Assembly (NCBI RefSeq): GCF_003002065.1
Contig: NZ_PVZG01000001.1
Coordinates: forward strand, 124,001 to 188,000
DNA from: Pseudosporangium ferrugineum
Lineage (GTDB): Bacteria; Actinomycetota; Actinomycetes; Mycobacteriales; Micromonosporaceae
Direction of reading: 5' to 3'
Length of the DNA stretch: 64,000 nt
The notes under the pieces are model-generated. The model ran no database searches. It was not told the DNA's origin and worked only from the letters and a program-made list of their open reading frames with translations. A program made the position numbers and the translations under genes. Shown in pieces: positions 44,597 through 53,224 of this stretch. Numbering within the stretch: the stretch's first letter is position 1; each line of letters starts with the position of its first letter.

Positions 44597-45447
44597 CAGC
44601 TGCCTCCCCGGGCGATCGAGCTGCCCGCGTACGCGGACTCCGGGGTGCCGGTCTCGGACAGGTCGAGGCGGCCGGACTGACCGTAGAACTCGACCGGGTT
44701 GCGCCACAGGACGCGGTCGACGTCGTCCGCGGTGAAGCCGGCCGCGAGCATCGCCCGTCCGGTCTCGACGGTCAGCAGCGGATCGGAGTGTCCCCAGTCG
44801 GCGGCGGAGTTCACCAGCATCCGCTCGGTGCCGTACTCCTTGAGGATCTCCACCATCCGCGGCGGCGACATCTTGGTCTCCGGGTAGATGGAGAAGCCCG
44901 CCCAGCAGCCGGATTCGCGGACCGGGGCCACCGTGACCTCGTTGAGGTGGTCGACGGCGACCAGCCCCGGCGCGATGCCCGAGGCGGCGACGACGTCCAG
45001 GGTGCGGCGGGTGCCGGCGGCCTTGTCGCGGTGCGGGGTGTGCACCAGCGCGGGCAGCTCGAACCGGACGGCCAGCTCCAGCTGCGCGGCGAAGGCCTCG
45101 TCCTCGGCCGGGGTCATCGAGTCGTAGCCGATCTCGCCGACCGCGACCACGCCGTCCTTGTCGAGGTAGCGCGGCAGCAGGTCGAGCACGCCCTTGCAGC
45201 GCGGGTCGTTCGCCTCCTTCGGGTTCAGCGCGAGGGTGGCGTGGTGCCGGACGCCGAACTGCGACGCCCGGTACGGCTCCCAGCCGAGCAGCGAGTCGAA
45301 GTAGTCGGCGAACGAGCCGGGGCTGGTCCGCGGCTGCCCGAGCCAGAACGCGGGCTCGACCACCGCCCGCACGCCGTTCGCCGCCATCCTGCGGTAGTCG
45401 TCGGTGGTGCGTGAGGTCATGTGGATGTGCGGGTCGAAGACGCGCAT
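44596..45447 (-). CDS. TatD-family metal hydrolase (EboB-like)
   Basis: A 283-residue amidohydrolase-superfamily protein of the TatD type. Metal-binding motif FDPHIHMTSRTTDDY at 4-17, Glu in VAVGEIGYDSMT, His in LPALVHTPHRD, and LVNSAADWGHSDPL near the C-terminal catalytic site. A TatD-like hydrolase of this exact form (EboB) is part of ebo clusters. It overlaps the stop of the EboA gene and the start of the EboE gene. Substrate unknown. Confidence 0.85.
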   Translation of the reverse strand: MRVFDPHIHMTSRTTDDYRRMAANGVRAVVEPAFWLGQPRTSPGSFADYFDSLLGWEPYRASQFGVRHHATLALNPKEANDPRCKGVLDLLPRYLDKDGVVAVGEIGYDSMTPAEDEAFAAQLELAVRFELPALVHTPHRDKAAGTRRTLDVVAASGIAPGLVAVDHLNEVTVAPVRESGCWAGFSIYPETKMSPPRMVEILKEYGTERMLVNSAADWGHSDPLLTVETGRAMLAAGFTADDVDRVLWRNPVEFYGQSGRLDLSETGTPESAYAGSSIARGGS

Positions 45448-46043
45448 CAGTCCTCCTTGCGCAGCAGGTGGCGGTTGAGCAACGCGAGGGCGTCGGCCGG
45501 CATCCGGCGCCCGGCGGCGGCGCGTTCCCGGGCGAGGGCGGCGAGCATGCCGGTCAGTGCGGCGTCGGCGCGGTCCTCGAGGCGGTCGACGACGCTCAGC
45601 GGGATGCCCATGAAGACGCATTTGACGACGCCCTGGCGCCAGGTCGCCGGGTCGAGGCGGCTCGCGTACGGCCCGAGCGCCGCCGCGACGAGCCGGGCGT
45701 CGTTGGTGCGCAGGGCGTCCTCGGCGAGCGGCACCCCGGCGTCGCCGATGTTGAGCAGCGGCAGTGCGTGCAGCACGGCGAGGCGTTCGGCGGCGTCGCC
45801 GTGCCAGTACAGCTCGGCGGTCCGGGCGGGGTCGGCGAGCGCGGCCAGCAGCAGCACCCGCCCGGCCTGACCGGCGGTCCAGCCGGGACGGTCCGGCAGC
45901 GGCCGGCGGCCCAGCTCGCGCCCGGCCCGGGCGAAGAGCGGCGCGACGGCGTCCGGGTCGGCGCGCACCCGGGCCTCGGCGCCGGCCAGCCAGTCCTTCC
46001 CGGGTACGGCGGCGACCACGGCACGCAGGTCGTCGAGGTTCAT
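45447..46043 (-). CDS. eboA: EboA-domain protein
   Basis: A 198-residue all-alpha protein of the EboA family. Recognisable stretches: WTAGQAGRVLLLAAL, ELYWHGDAAERLAVLHALPLL and LDPATWRQGVVKCVFMGIPL. EboA is the name-giving member of ebo clusters and has no established activity. It sits between the sugar isomerase and TatD genes with 3-4 base overlaps on both sides, so it is tightly co-expressed with them. Confidence 0.87.
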   Translation of the reverse strand: MNLDDLRAVVAAVPGKDWLAGAEARVRADPDAVAPLFARAGRELGRRPLPDRPGWTAGQAGRVLLLAALADPARTAELYWHGDAAERLAVLHALPLLNIGDAGVPLAEDALRTNDARLVAAALGPYASRLDPATWRQGVVKCVFMGIPLSVVDRLEDRADAALTGMLAALARERAAAGRRMPADALALLNRHLLRKED

Positions 46044-46909
46044 GGGTGCCCCTCCCGGTCGGCTCGGACCTCGGCCTCCGCCTCGGCCTCGATGAGGTAG
46101 GCCAGCGAGCGGCGGGCGACGGACGGCGCCGCGTGCGAGTGCCGGGGCAGCTCGACGGCGACCAGCCCGCGGTAGCCGCCGTCGATCAGCGCGCGCAGCA
46201 CGGGCGGGAAGTCGATCTCGCCGGCGCCGAACTCGAGGTGCTCGTGCACGCCCCGGCGCATGTCGTCGATCTGCACGTTGACCAGGTATGGCGCCGCGGC
46301 GGCCACGCATTGCGGCACCGGGTGGGGCTCCAGGCAGCGGCAGTGCCCGATGTCGAGGGTGAGGCCGAAGCCCGCCGGGGCGCCCAGGGCGTCGCGCAGC
46401 CGGTACCATCCGGCGAGGTCCTCGACGAGCATCCCCGGCTCCGGCTCGAACCCGACCGGCACGCCCACCATCTCGGCCAGCTCGGTGATCTCGGCGCAGC
46501 CGTCGACCAGGCGGTCCCAGGCCGCGCGCTCGCCGACCCCGTCGGGGCGCACGCCGGCCCAGAACGACACCGCCTCGGCGCCCAGGTCGGCGGCGACGGC
46601 GACGGCCCGGCGCAGGAACTCCAGCCGCAGCTTGCGGTCGTCGTGCAGCAGCGTCGGCGCGTGCTTGCGCCACGGGTCCAGCAGGTAGCGGGCGCCGGTC
46701 TCGACGACCACGCCGAGGTGCCGGTCGCGCAGCTGGTCGGCGACCGTGGCGACGCGCCGGGCCAGGCCGGGCGCGAACGGGTCCAGGTGGTCGTGGTCGA
46801 GGGTCAGCGCCACCCCGCAGTAGCCGAGGTCGGCGATCACCCCGACGGCCTCGTGGAGGCGGTGGTTGGCGAAGCCGTTCGTGCCGTAGCCGTAGCGCAG
46901 CGTGGTCAT
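46040..46909 (-). CDS. Sugar phosphate isomerase/epimerase family TIM barrel
   Basis: A 289-residue xylose isomerase-like TIM barrel. Substrate and metal residues are in GVALTLDHDHLDPF, VVETGARYLLDP, FEPEPGMLVED, LDIGHCRC and VQIDDMRRGVHEHL. It is the second isomerase-type barrel in the operon and distinct from EboE. Members with myo-inositol-like substrates (IolE/IolH) share this fold; given the inositol-phosphate synthase at the head of the operon, a cyclitol substrate is a reasonable guess but unproven. Confidence 0.88.
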   Translation of the reverse strand: MTTLRYGYGTNGFANHRLHEAVGVIADLGYCGVALTLDHDHLDPFAPGLARRVATVADQLRDRHLGVVVETGARYLLDPWRKHAPTLLHDDRKLRLEFLRRAVAVAADLGAEAVSFWAGVRPDGVGERAAWDRLVDGCAEITELAEMVGVPVGFEPEPGMLVEDLAGWYRLRDALGAPAGFGLTLDIGHCRCLEPHPVPQCVAAAAPYLVNVQIDDMRRGVHEHLEFGAGEIDFPPVLRALIDGGYRGLVAVELPRHSHAAPSVARRSLAYLIEAEAEAEVRADREGHP

Positions 46910-47754
46910 GTCGGGGACACCCTGCGGGCGAGCAGCCGGCCGAGCGGGGCGGCGGCCGCGACGGCGAGGCCCGCGAGCACCCGGCCGGACCGGGCGGAGA
47001 GCGCTCCCTGCAAGGCCGGCAGGGCGGTGATGCCCGCGCCGACGGCGGCCCGGACCCGGGCGGCGGCGGGGTCGCCGACCACGGCCACCTGGGCGCGCCC
47101 GAAGGCGGCGGCGTACTGCCCGGCGAGCATCGCGGCCGGGGCGCCGCCGCGGGCCGCGACCGCACCCGTGATCGCGGCGGTGGTGGCCAGGGTGGCGGCC
47201 GGGAGTCGCGGACCAGGGCTGCCGGCGACCTCGTGTCGGGACAGCGCCGTCACCGCGTACGTGTGCACCGCGACGGCGGCGGCGGCCGGCACCGCCCGGA
47301 CCGGGTTGCCGGCGCTGGCGCCCAGCAGCACGTCGAGCGCCCGGCAGGCGGCCATCCCGGCCGGACCGGCGGCGGTGTTCTTGAGCCGCAGGTCGTACGC
47401 CCACACCGCCGCGGCGAGCGGCACCGCGACGGCGAGGGCCCGAGGCCCGCCGGAGCGCCCCGCGACGACCAGCCCGGCGGCGGTGAGGCCGGCGGCCACC
47501 CCCAGCGCGGCCGGCGCGCTGATCCGGCCCGACGGGATCGGCCTCTCGGGGCGTTCGACCGCGTCGAGCTCGCGGTCGGACCAGTCGTTGGCGGCCATCC
47601 CGGCCCAGTAGAGGCACACCGACGCCGCGGCCAGCCCGACGCTGCGCGGGCCGAGGGTGCCGGCCGCCGAGGCACCGGCCACCACGTCCCCGGGCACCGA
47701 CAGCGCGGCGGGGGCCCGGACCAGCTCGGCGAGGGTCCGCAGCGGCGCCTTCAT
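46906..47754 (-). CDS. UbiA-family prenyltransferase (SCO3242/EboC-like)
   Basis: A 282-residue integral membrane prenyltransferase with seven to eight hydrophobic segments. The first Asp motif NDWSDRELDAVERPERP (56-72) matches the UbiA N-D-x-x-D pattern. The second is weaker (RALDVLLGASAGN near 138-150 lacks a clear DxxxD). It transfers a prenyl chain from an allylic diphosphate to an acceptor in the membrane. The polyprenyl diphosphate synthase in the same operon could supply the donor, and a cyclitol could be the acceptor. Start and stop overlap adjacent genes. Confidence 0.88.
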   Translation of the reverse strand: MKAPLRTLAELVRAPAALSVPGDVVAGASAAGTLGPRSVGLAAASVCLYWAGMAANDWSDRELDAVERPERPIPSGRISAPAALGVAAGLTAAGLVVAGRSGGPRALAVAVPLAAAVWAYDLRLKNTAAGPAGMAACRALDVLLGASAGNPVRAVPAAAAVAVHTYAVTALSRHEVAGSPGPRLPAATLATTAAITGAVAARGGAPAAMLAGQYAAAFGRAQVAVVGDPAAARVRAAVGAGITALPALQGALSARSGRVLAGLAVAAAAPLGRLLARRVSPT

Positions 47755-48887
47755 CGGGTCAGCCCGGCGGCGAACCCGGTCAGGGCGTCCCACTGGGCGG
47801 CGAGCGCGGACGGCCCGTCGCCGAGCGGATCCTTGAAGAAGAAGCCCAGCTCGGGCAGGGCACCGCGGCGCCCGTCGCGGTGCGCGGCGGCGGTGAGCCG
47901 GGCCAGGTCGAGCACGAGGGGGGCGGCGAGGGCGGAGTCGCAGCCGTGCCAGCTGAACTCCATGCGCATGCCGGTGCCGAGGAAGCCGGAGAAGGTGATC
48001 AGGTCCCAGGCGGTCTTGAAGTCGCCGATCTCCGCGACGTAGTCGATGCGGCTGGTGCCCTCCGGCTGGTAGCCGAGCGCGTCGCCGAGGACACGCTGCT
48101 TGCTGGCCACCTTGGCGGCGTTCGCGGCCGGGTCGGCGAGGTTGGCGCCGTCGCCGCCGCCGAGCAGGTTCAGCCCCGACCAGCTCGTCACGCGCAGGTT
48201 GCGCAGCGCGAACATCGGCGCGAGCACCGACTTGACGAGCGTCTCGCCGGTCTTGCCGTCGTTGCCGGCGTACGGGACCCCGGCCCGGGCGGCCAGTTCG
48301 GCGAGGGCGGGCAGCCGGGCGCCGGTCGACGGCGTGAAGTCCACGAAGGAGCACCCGGCCTCGAACGCCGCGTACGCCACCAGCGAGCTCGGCGGCAGCA
48401 CCGTCCCGGCCTCGCCGAGCGCCGCGCGCAGGGCGTCGAGGGAGCCGTGGGCGGGATGCTCCGCGACGACGGGCTCGGTGGTGGCCACGTTGAGCACCAC
48501 GACCCGGTCCAGCCCGTGCCGGTCCCGGAAGTCGCGCAGGTCGTCCGCGATCCGCCCGGCGGTCTCCGCCTGGGTGTCCCCGGACGGCAGCGGCCGCAGC
48601 TCCTGCTCGGTGCGGCCCAGCTCGTCGGCGAGCGCGGTGACGAGCCGCCCGGGGACGACCCCGGCGGCGGCCAGCGTCTCGGCCTTCTTCAGCAGCGGCA
48701 GGGTCACCACGTCGTGACCGCCGAAGACCAGGTCGGACCAGGCCGGCAGCGGGGCGGCCCGCAGCGGCGGGAGCTCGGTCACGCAACCGGTGGCGTCGAC
48801 GAGACGGGCCCGGAGGGCGGCGGCGCCGATCAGGGCGGTGACGGCGACGGAGCCGCGTGCGCCGATCAGCCAGATTCCGGTACGCAT
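47751..48887 (-). CDS. Inositol-3-phosphate synthase family protein
   Basis: A 378-residue myo-inositol-1-phosphate synthase (MIPS)-family enzyme. The NAD-binding loop GARGSVAVTAL is at 9-19; the hallmark segments include VLNVATTEP (150s), AGNDGKTGETLVKSVLAPMF (in pieces), and the active-site lysines in GDFKTAWDLITF and the SKQ region. It converts glucose 6-phosphate, or a related sugar phosphate, to a cyclitol phosphate. It is the first gene of the ebo-like operon and so probably provides the committed precursor. A perfect inverted-repeat operator candidate lies 41 bases upstream. Confidence 0.9.
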   Translation of the reverse strand: MRTGIWLIGARGSVAVTALIGAAALRARLVDATGCVTELPPLRAAPLPAWSDLVFGGHDVVTLPLLKKAETLAAAGVVPGRLVTALADELGRTEQELRPLPSGDTQAETAGRIADDLRDFRDRHGLDRVVVLNVATTEPVVAEHPAHGSLDALRAALGEAGTVLPPSSLVAYAAFEAGCSFVDFTPSTGARLPALAELAARAGVPYAGNDGKTGETLVKSVLAPMFALRNLRVTSWSGLNLLGGGDGANLADPAANAAKVASKQRVLGDALGYQPEGTSRIDYVAEIGDFKTAWDLITFSGFLGTGMRMEFSWHGCDSALAAPLVLDLARLTAAAHRDGRRGALPELGFFFKDPLGDGPSALAAQWDALTGFAAGLTR

Positions 48888-48927
48888 GCAGCATCCCTCC
48901 CGAGAGCGGACAGAGGCGCCTTGGCGA

Positions 48928-48951
48928 TAACACGATGTGTCTCCCGTGTTA
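48928..48951. promoter_or_regulatory. Perfect 7-bp inverted repeat: operator candidate of the ebo-like operon
   Basis: TAACACG (48928-48934) and CGTGTTA (48945-48951) are separated by 10 bases that themselves contain GTGT. The element lies 41 bases upstream of the operon's first ATG and is AT-richer than its surroundings. It fits a TetR- or GntR-type operator; no such regulator gene is adjacent. Confidence 0.55.
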
Positions 48952-48993
48952 CGTGAAGCGACGCTAACTCAGCTCCCGGGACAAAGGAAAGCC

Positions 48994-50526
48994 TCAATAT
49001 CGAGAAACTTCTCCGTGCCAGGGGAAAAGTTTTGCTCGATGCGTACGAAAGTGGTGCCCGGGCCCCTTTCCCTTGCGGTGTTTCACCTTCTTGGCCGGCC
49101 TGTGCTTCTTCGGCACCGCCACGGACTTCGCCGGCTTTTTCGCCGTGGTCGGAGGGCTCGCGCGCCTCGTGGCGAGCGCCGCCGCGCCGCCCGTCCGCGC
49201 GGCGAGCACCGATTCGCAGGCGACGCCGTTCACCTCGAAGCGGGTCGGGAAGGCGGCCGCTCCGCCGGCACCGTCGTACGCGGCGTCGAAGCCGGTGTCC
49301 GCCGTGGCGCCGGGGGCCAGGCCGGCGCCCACCACCTGGGCCCGCGTGCCCTGGTGGTGCCAGCGCTCGTCCCAGCCGCGCACCACGCGCTGGCCGGACG
49401 GCAGGACGAAGGTGAGGCGCCACCGGTCGAACGCGGTCTGCCCGGTGTTCACCAGGGACACGGCGTTGGCCAGGCGGCCACCGGCGGCGCTGCGGACCGT
49501 GTAGCGCACCGTGCACCGGGACTCCGGGGCCTCCGCCGCGGCGGCGGGGGTCGCTCCCCCGCGTACCGGATCGGGTGCCTGCAGCGACCAGGCCACGCCC
49601 GCGGCACCCACGGCGAGCACCGTGGCGGCCGCGGTGACCAGCGGGCGCCGGCGCGGCGGGCGGCGGATCGGCACCGTGTCCGCCTGCACGGACGAGCCCG
49701 GCTCGGGCAGCGCGAGGGGTGCGAGGCCGACCGCCGCGCCCAGGATCCGGGCGGCCTCCGCGGCGTCCGGCCGGTCCCGCGGATCCTTCGCGAGGCAGCG
49801 GCGGCACAGGCCGGCCACCGCCGGCGGCAGGCCCGCGATCGGGGGCAGCGGCGCCGGCTCGGCGTAGAGGTGGGCCCGCACCATCTCGGTCACGGTCGCG
49901 GCGTGCCACGGCATCCGCCCGGCCAGCGCGCGGTAGAGCAGCAGGCCCAGCCCGTAGACGTCGGTCGCCGCGCGCACCGGACCGCCGTCGAGCCGCTCCG
50001 GCGCCAGGTACGCGGGCGTGCCCAGCACCTCGCCGTCGGTCTCGTCGGGGTCGCCCGCGGCGGCCGAGATGCCGAAGTCGAGCAGCTTCACCCCGGCCGG
50101 CGTGACCATCACGTTGCCGGGCTTGACGTCGCGGTGCACCACCCCGCGGGCGTGGGCGGCGGCGAGCGCGTCGGCGACCTGGGCACCGATGTGCACGGCG
50201 GTGCGCCACGGCAGGGCGGCCCGGGCGAGCAGGGCGGCCAGCGTACGGCCCTCGACCAGCTCCATCACCACGTACGGCTGGGGGGCGGCGCCGGACTCCC
50301 CCGGGACCTCGCCGTAGTCGTACACATCGACGATGTGCGGATGCCGCAGCCCGGCGGCGGCGCGCGCCTCCTGGCGGATGCGGGCGAGCTTGGCCGGGTC
50401 GGGGGCGGCAGCCGCGGAGAGCACCTTGACCGCGACCTCGCGCTCGAGCACCTCGTCGTACGCGCGCCAGACGACCGACATGCCGCCCACGCCGATGCGG
50501 TCGCGGAACTGGTAGCGAAGATCCAC
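48994..50526 (-). CDS. Transmembrane Ser/Thr kinase with extracellular CBM2-like domain
   Basis: A 510-residue kinase. Kinase domain at about 6-265: Lys34 in VAVKVL, HRDVKPGN (131-138), DFG (150-152), GTPAYLAPE. A single transmembrane helix lies at 296-315. The external part (338-437) looks like a family 2 carbohydrate-binding module: flanking Cys338 and Cys437, VSLVNTGQTAFDRWRL (356-371), WDERWHHQGT, and FEVNGVAC at the end. This domain normally binds cellulose or chitin. A basic Lys/Arg tail follows. The GTG start at 50526 has no strong ribosome site. Confidence 0.9.
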   Translation of the reverse strand: MDLRYQFRDRIGVGGMSVVWRAYDEVLEREVAVKVLSAAAAPDPAKLARIRQEARAAAGLRHPHIVDVYDYGEVPGESGAAPQPYVVMELVEGRTLAALLARAALPWRTAVHIGAQVADALAAAHARGVVHRDVKPGNVMVTPAGVKLLDFGISAAAGDPDETDGEVLGTPAYLAPERLDGGPVRAATDVYGLGLLLYRALAGRMPWHAATVTEMVRAHLYAEPAPLPPIAGLPPAVAGLCRRCLAKDPRDRPDAAEAARILGAAVGLAPLALPEPGSSVQADTVPIRRPPRRRPLVTAAATVLAVGAAGVAWSLQAPDPVRGGATPAAAAEAPESRCTVRYTVRSAAGGRLANAVSLVNTGQTAFDRWRLTFVLPSGQRVVRGWDERWHHQGTRAQVVGAGLAPGATADTGFDAAYDGAGGAAAFPTRFEVNGVACESVLAARTGGAAALATRRASPPTTAKKPAKSVAVPKKHRPAKKVKHRKGKGPGHHFRTHRAKLFPWHGEVSRY

Positions 50527-50628
50527 CGCCCAGCAGTGCCCGGTGGAGGGCCCCGGAAAACCTCCCGGACGGCCGGCTCTGCCGCGGCTTCGCGGGCACC
50601 GTGATCGCCGGGACCGTAGGGTTGCGGC

Positions 50629-51849
50629 ATGGCCATCGAGGACAGCCTGTGGTCCGGGCTCATCAGGGAACTCCTGGACCGCTCGCACCTGTGGCGCCCG
50701 GAGGAGGTCGGCGGCATCCTCGACGGCGCCGCCGCCGCGCTGGGCCTGCGGATGACCGTCCACCTGGTGGACCACGAGCAGCTCGCCCTGCACCCCCTGC
50801 CGGTCCCCGGCCGCCCCGCCGCCGGGCCGCTGGCGATCGACGGCACCGACGCCGGCCGCGCCTTCGCCCTGATCGAGACGGTGACCGCCGGCGACCGGCA
50901 CTGGTCCCCCATGGTGAACGGCACGGACCGGATCGGCGTCCTCGAGGTCGAGTTCCCGGCCGGTACGCCGGACCCCGCCCTGGTCCGGGCCTGCGAGACC
51001 GTCGCGGGGCTGGTCGGACACCTGATCACCACCACCACGCCGCGCGGCGACCACCTGCACCGGATCCGCCGGACCGGCCCGATGTCCCCGGGCGCGGAGC
51101 TGCTCCGGCAGCTCCTGCCGCCGCTCACCGTCAGCGTGACGGACTTCGCCGTCGCGGCGGTGCTGGAGCCCTGCTACGACGTCGGCGGCGACGCCTTCGA
51201 CTACGCGGCGGACGGGCGCCGGCCCCAGTTCGTGGTCCTCGACGCGGCGGGCCGCCGGATGCGCGCCGGCCTCGCCGCCGCGGTGGTCCTGTCGTGCGTC
51301 CGCTCGGCCCGGCGCGCCGGGCAGGATCTGCTCGCCCAGGCCCGCGCCGCCGACGAGGAACTCCTCCGGCAGTTCCCGGACGCCCGCTTCGCCACCGCGG
51401 TGCTCGCCGAGCTCGACCTCGACACGGGTCTCCTGAGCTACGTCAACGCGGGACACCCGCCGCCGCTGGTCCTGCGCGACGGCAGCATCGTCGAGACCCT
51501 GACCGACGGCCGCCGGATGCCGCTGGGCATCGAGGACCCGAAGGCCTCGTACGGGCAGGTCGAGCTGCGGCCCGGCGACCGCCTGCTGCTCTACACCGAC
51601 GGGGTCACCGAGGCCCGCGACGACTCGGGTGAGCACTTCGGCATCCGCCGCCTCGCCGCCGTCGCCGAGGAACACGCCGGGGCGGGCCTCCCGCTGCCCG
51701 AGGCCCTGCGCCGGCTCGCGCACACCGTCCTCGGGTACCGGACCGGACCCCCGGCCGACGACCTGACCCTGGTGCTGGTGGAATGGTCGGCGGACGCGGC
51801 GCTGCGTACCGTGCCACCGACCTCACGAGCGGACGACCAGCCACGATGA
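50629..51849 (+). CDS. SpoIIE-type PP2C phosphatase
   Basis: A 406-residue PPM/SpoIIE-family Ser phosphatase. The N-terminal 160 residues form a sensor-like region without clear motif. The catalytic domain (about 170-395) carries the metal-binding DVGGDAFDYAADGRR, VLSCVRSARR region, LSYVNAGHPPPLVL, YTDGVTEARD and DDLTLVLV motifs. It dephosphorylates an anti-anti-sigma factor; the STAS gene overlapping its stop codon by 4 bases is the natural target. Divergent from the CBM2 kinase gene, 102 bases apart. Confidence 0.93.
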   Translation: MAIEDSLWSGLIRELLDRSHLWRPEEVGGILDGAAAALGLRMTVHLVDHEQLALHPLPVPGRPAAGPLAIDGTDAGRAFALIETVTAGDRHWSPMVNGTDRIGVLEVEFPAGTPDPALVRACETVAGLVGHLITTTTPRGDHLHRIRRTGPMSPGAELLRQLLPPLTVSVTDFAVAAVLEPCYDVGGDAFDYAADGRRPQFVVLDAAGRRMRAGLAAAVVLSCVRSARRAGQDLLAQARAADEELLRQFPDARFATAVLAELDLDTGLLSYVNAGHPPPLVLRDGSIVETLTDGRRMPLGIEDPKASYGQVELRPGDRLLLYTDGVTEARDDSGEHFGIRRLAAVAEEHAGAGLPLPEALRRLAHTVLGYRTGPPADDLTLVLVEWSADAALRTVPPTSRADDQPR

Positions 51850-52193
51850 TGCCCGACATGCTCAGGGTCACGACCCACGACCGGCCCGGCGGCGTCCGCG
51901 TGCTGTGCCTGTCCGGCGAGATCGACCACGACAGCGTGGAGGCCCTGCGGGCGGCGGTGGAGCAGGCGCTCGCCGAGGGACGCGACCGGCTGGTCGTGGA
52001 GCTGTCCACGGTGGCGTTCTGCGACTCGGCCGGCCTGAGCCTGTTCGTGGAGGCGCACCGGCGGACGGCCGCCGCCGGGGGCTGGTTCCGGCTGGCCGCG
52101 CCCACCGGCGCGGTCCGGTACGTGCTGGACGCCACGAACCTGGGCGACTACCTGGGCGTCTACGAGGACGCCGACTCGGCGGCGGCCGGCTGA
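51846..52193 (+). CDS. STAS-domain anti-anti-sigma factor
   Basis: A 115-residue STAS protein with the phospho-acceptor region VAFCDSAGLSLF (Ser near 61) and the usual LSGEIDHDSVEAL start. It overlaps the SpoIIE-type phosphatase gene by the ATGA tetrad and is the likely substrate. Two in-frame ATGs follow the first at 51849 and 51858; the overlap favours 51846. No anti-sigma kinase gene is adjacent. Confidence 0.92.
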   Translation: MMPDMLRVTTHDRPGGVRVLCLSGEIDHDSVEALRAAVEQALAEGRDRLVVELSTVAFCDSAGLSLFVEAHRRTAAAGGWFRLAAPTGAVRYVLDATNLGDYLGVYEDADSAAAG

Positions 52194-52294
52194 CCGCACC
52201 CCGCGTCAGGTGACCGGTTCGTCGATGCCCGTCACGCGGCGGGCCATCTGCCGTTCAGGTGCCGGACGACGGGCGCCCGTAGCGTCCCGTCGTC

Positions 52295-53224
52295 ATGGAC
52301 ACCCCCCAGGTCAGCGTGGTCATCCCGACCCGCAACCGCCCCGAGCTGGTGACCCGTGCGGTCCGCAGCGTCCTCGCGCAGACCGTGCCGGACCTCGAGG
52401 TCGTCGTGGTCGTCGACGGACCGGACGAGGCGACCCCGAAGGCGCTGGCCGAGCTCGGCGACCCCCGCATCCGCACGGTCACGCTGCCGGTGAAGGGCGG
52501 CGCCCCGAACGCCCGCAACACCGGGGCCCGCGAGGCCCGGGCACCGTGGACCGCCCTGCTCGACGATGACGACGAATGGCTGCCCGGCAAGCTGGCCGTC
52601 CAGCTGGAGCTGGCCGCCGCCGCCGGGGTGGCCCGGCCGATCGTGGCCACCCGGCTGCTCAACCGCACCCCCCGCGCGGAGTTCGTCATGCCCCGCCGGC
52701 TGCCGGCCGAGGGCGAGCACCTCAGCGAGTACTTCACGGTCCGCCGGGGGCTGTTCCACGGCGAGGGCTTCATCCAGACCTCGACCATCCTGGCGCCGAC
52801 CGCGCTGCTGCGCGAGGTGCCGTTCACCGTCGGCCTGCGCCGGCAGCAGGAACTGGACTGGACGCTGCGCGCCGTCCGGGCCGCGGGCACCGGGCTGGTC
52901 ATGGCCGCCGAGCCGCTGGTCATCTGGCACCAGGACGAGAACCGGGAACGGATCAGCCTGGAGATGCCCTGGCAGTCCCAGCTCGCCTGGCTGCGCGGCA
53001 ACCGTGCGCTGTTCACGCCGCGCGCGTACGCCGCCTTCACGATGAGCGTGCTGAGCTCGATGGCGGCACCGACGCGCAACGCCCGGGTGTTCCGTGAGCT
53101 GCTGCGCGAGGCCCGCGAGCACGGCCGCCCCGGCGCCCTGGACTACGTCACCCACCTGCAGATCTGGGCGATCCCGCCGCATCTTCGCCACGTCCTGCGC
53201 GACAAGGTGCTGGGGCGCGGATGA
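52295..53224 (+). CDS. Family 2 glycosyltransferase
   Basis: A 309-residue GT-A fold glycosyltransferase. Nucleotide-sugar binding is seen in SVVIPTRNRPELVTRAV (7-23) and the metal DDD motif in ALLDDDDEWLPGKL. The C-terminal part has no membrane segments, so it is a soluble enzyme. It overlaps the next glycosyltransferase gene by the ATGA tetrad. Together with the following two or three genes it suggests a small glycan or cell-surface modification locus. Confidence 0.92.
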   Translation: MDTPQVSVVIPTRNRPELVTRAVRSVLAQTVPDLEVVVVVDGPDEATPKALAELGDPRIRTVTLPVKGGAPNARNTGAREARAPWTALLDDDDEWLPGKLAVQLELAAAAGVARPIVATRLLNRTPRAEFVMPRRLPAEGEHLSEYFTVRRGLFHGEGFIQTSTILAPTALLREVPFTVGLRRQQELDWTLRAVRAAGTGLVMAAEPLVIWHQDENRERISLEMPWQSQLAWLRGNRALFTPRAYAAFTMSVLSSMAAPTRNARVFRELLREAREHGRPGALDYVTHLQIWAIPPHLRHVLRDKVLGRG

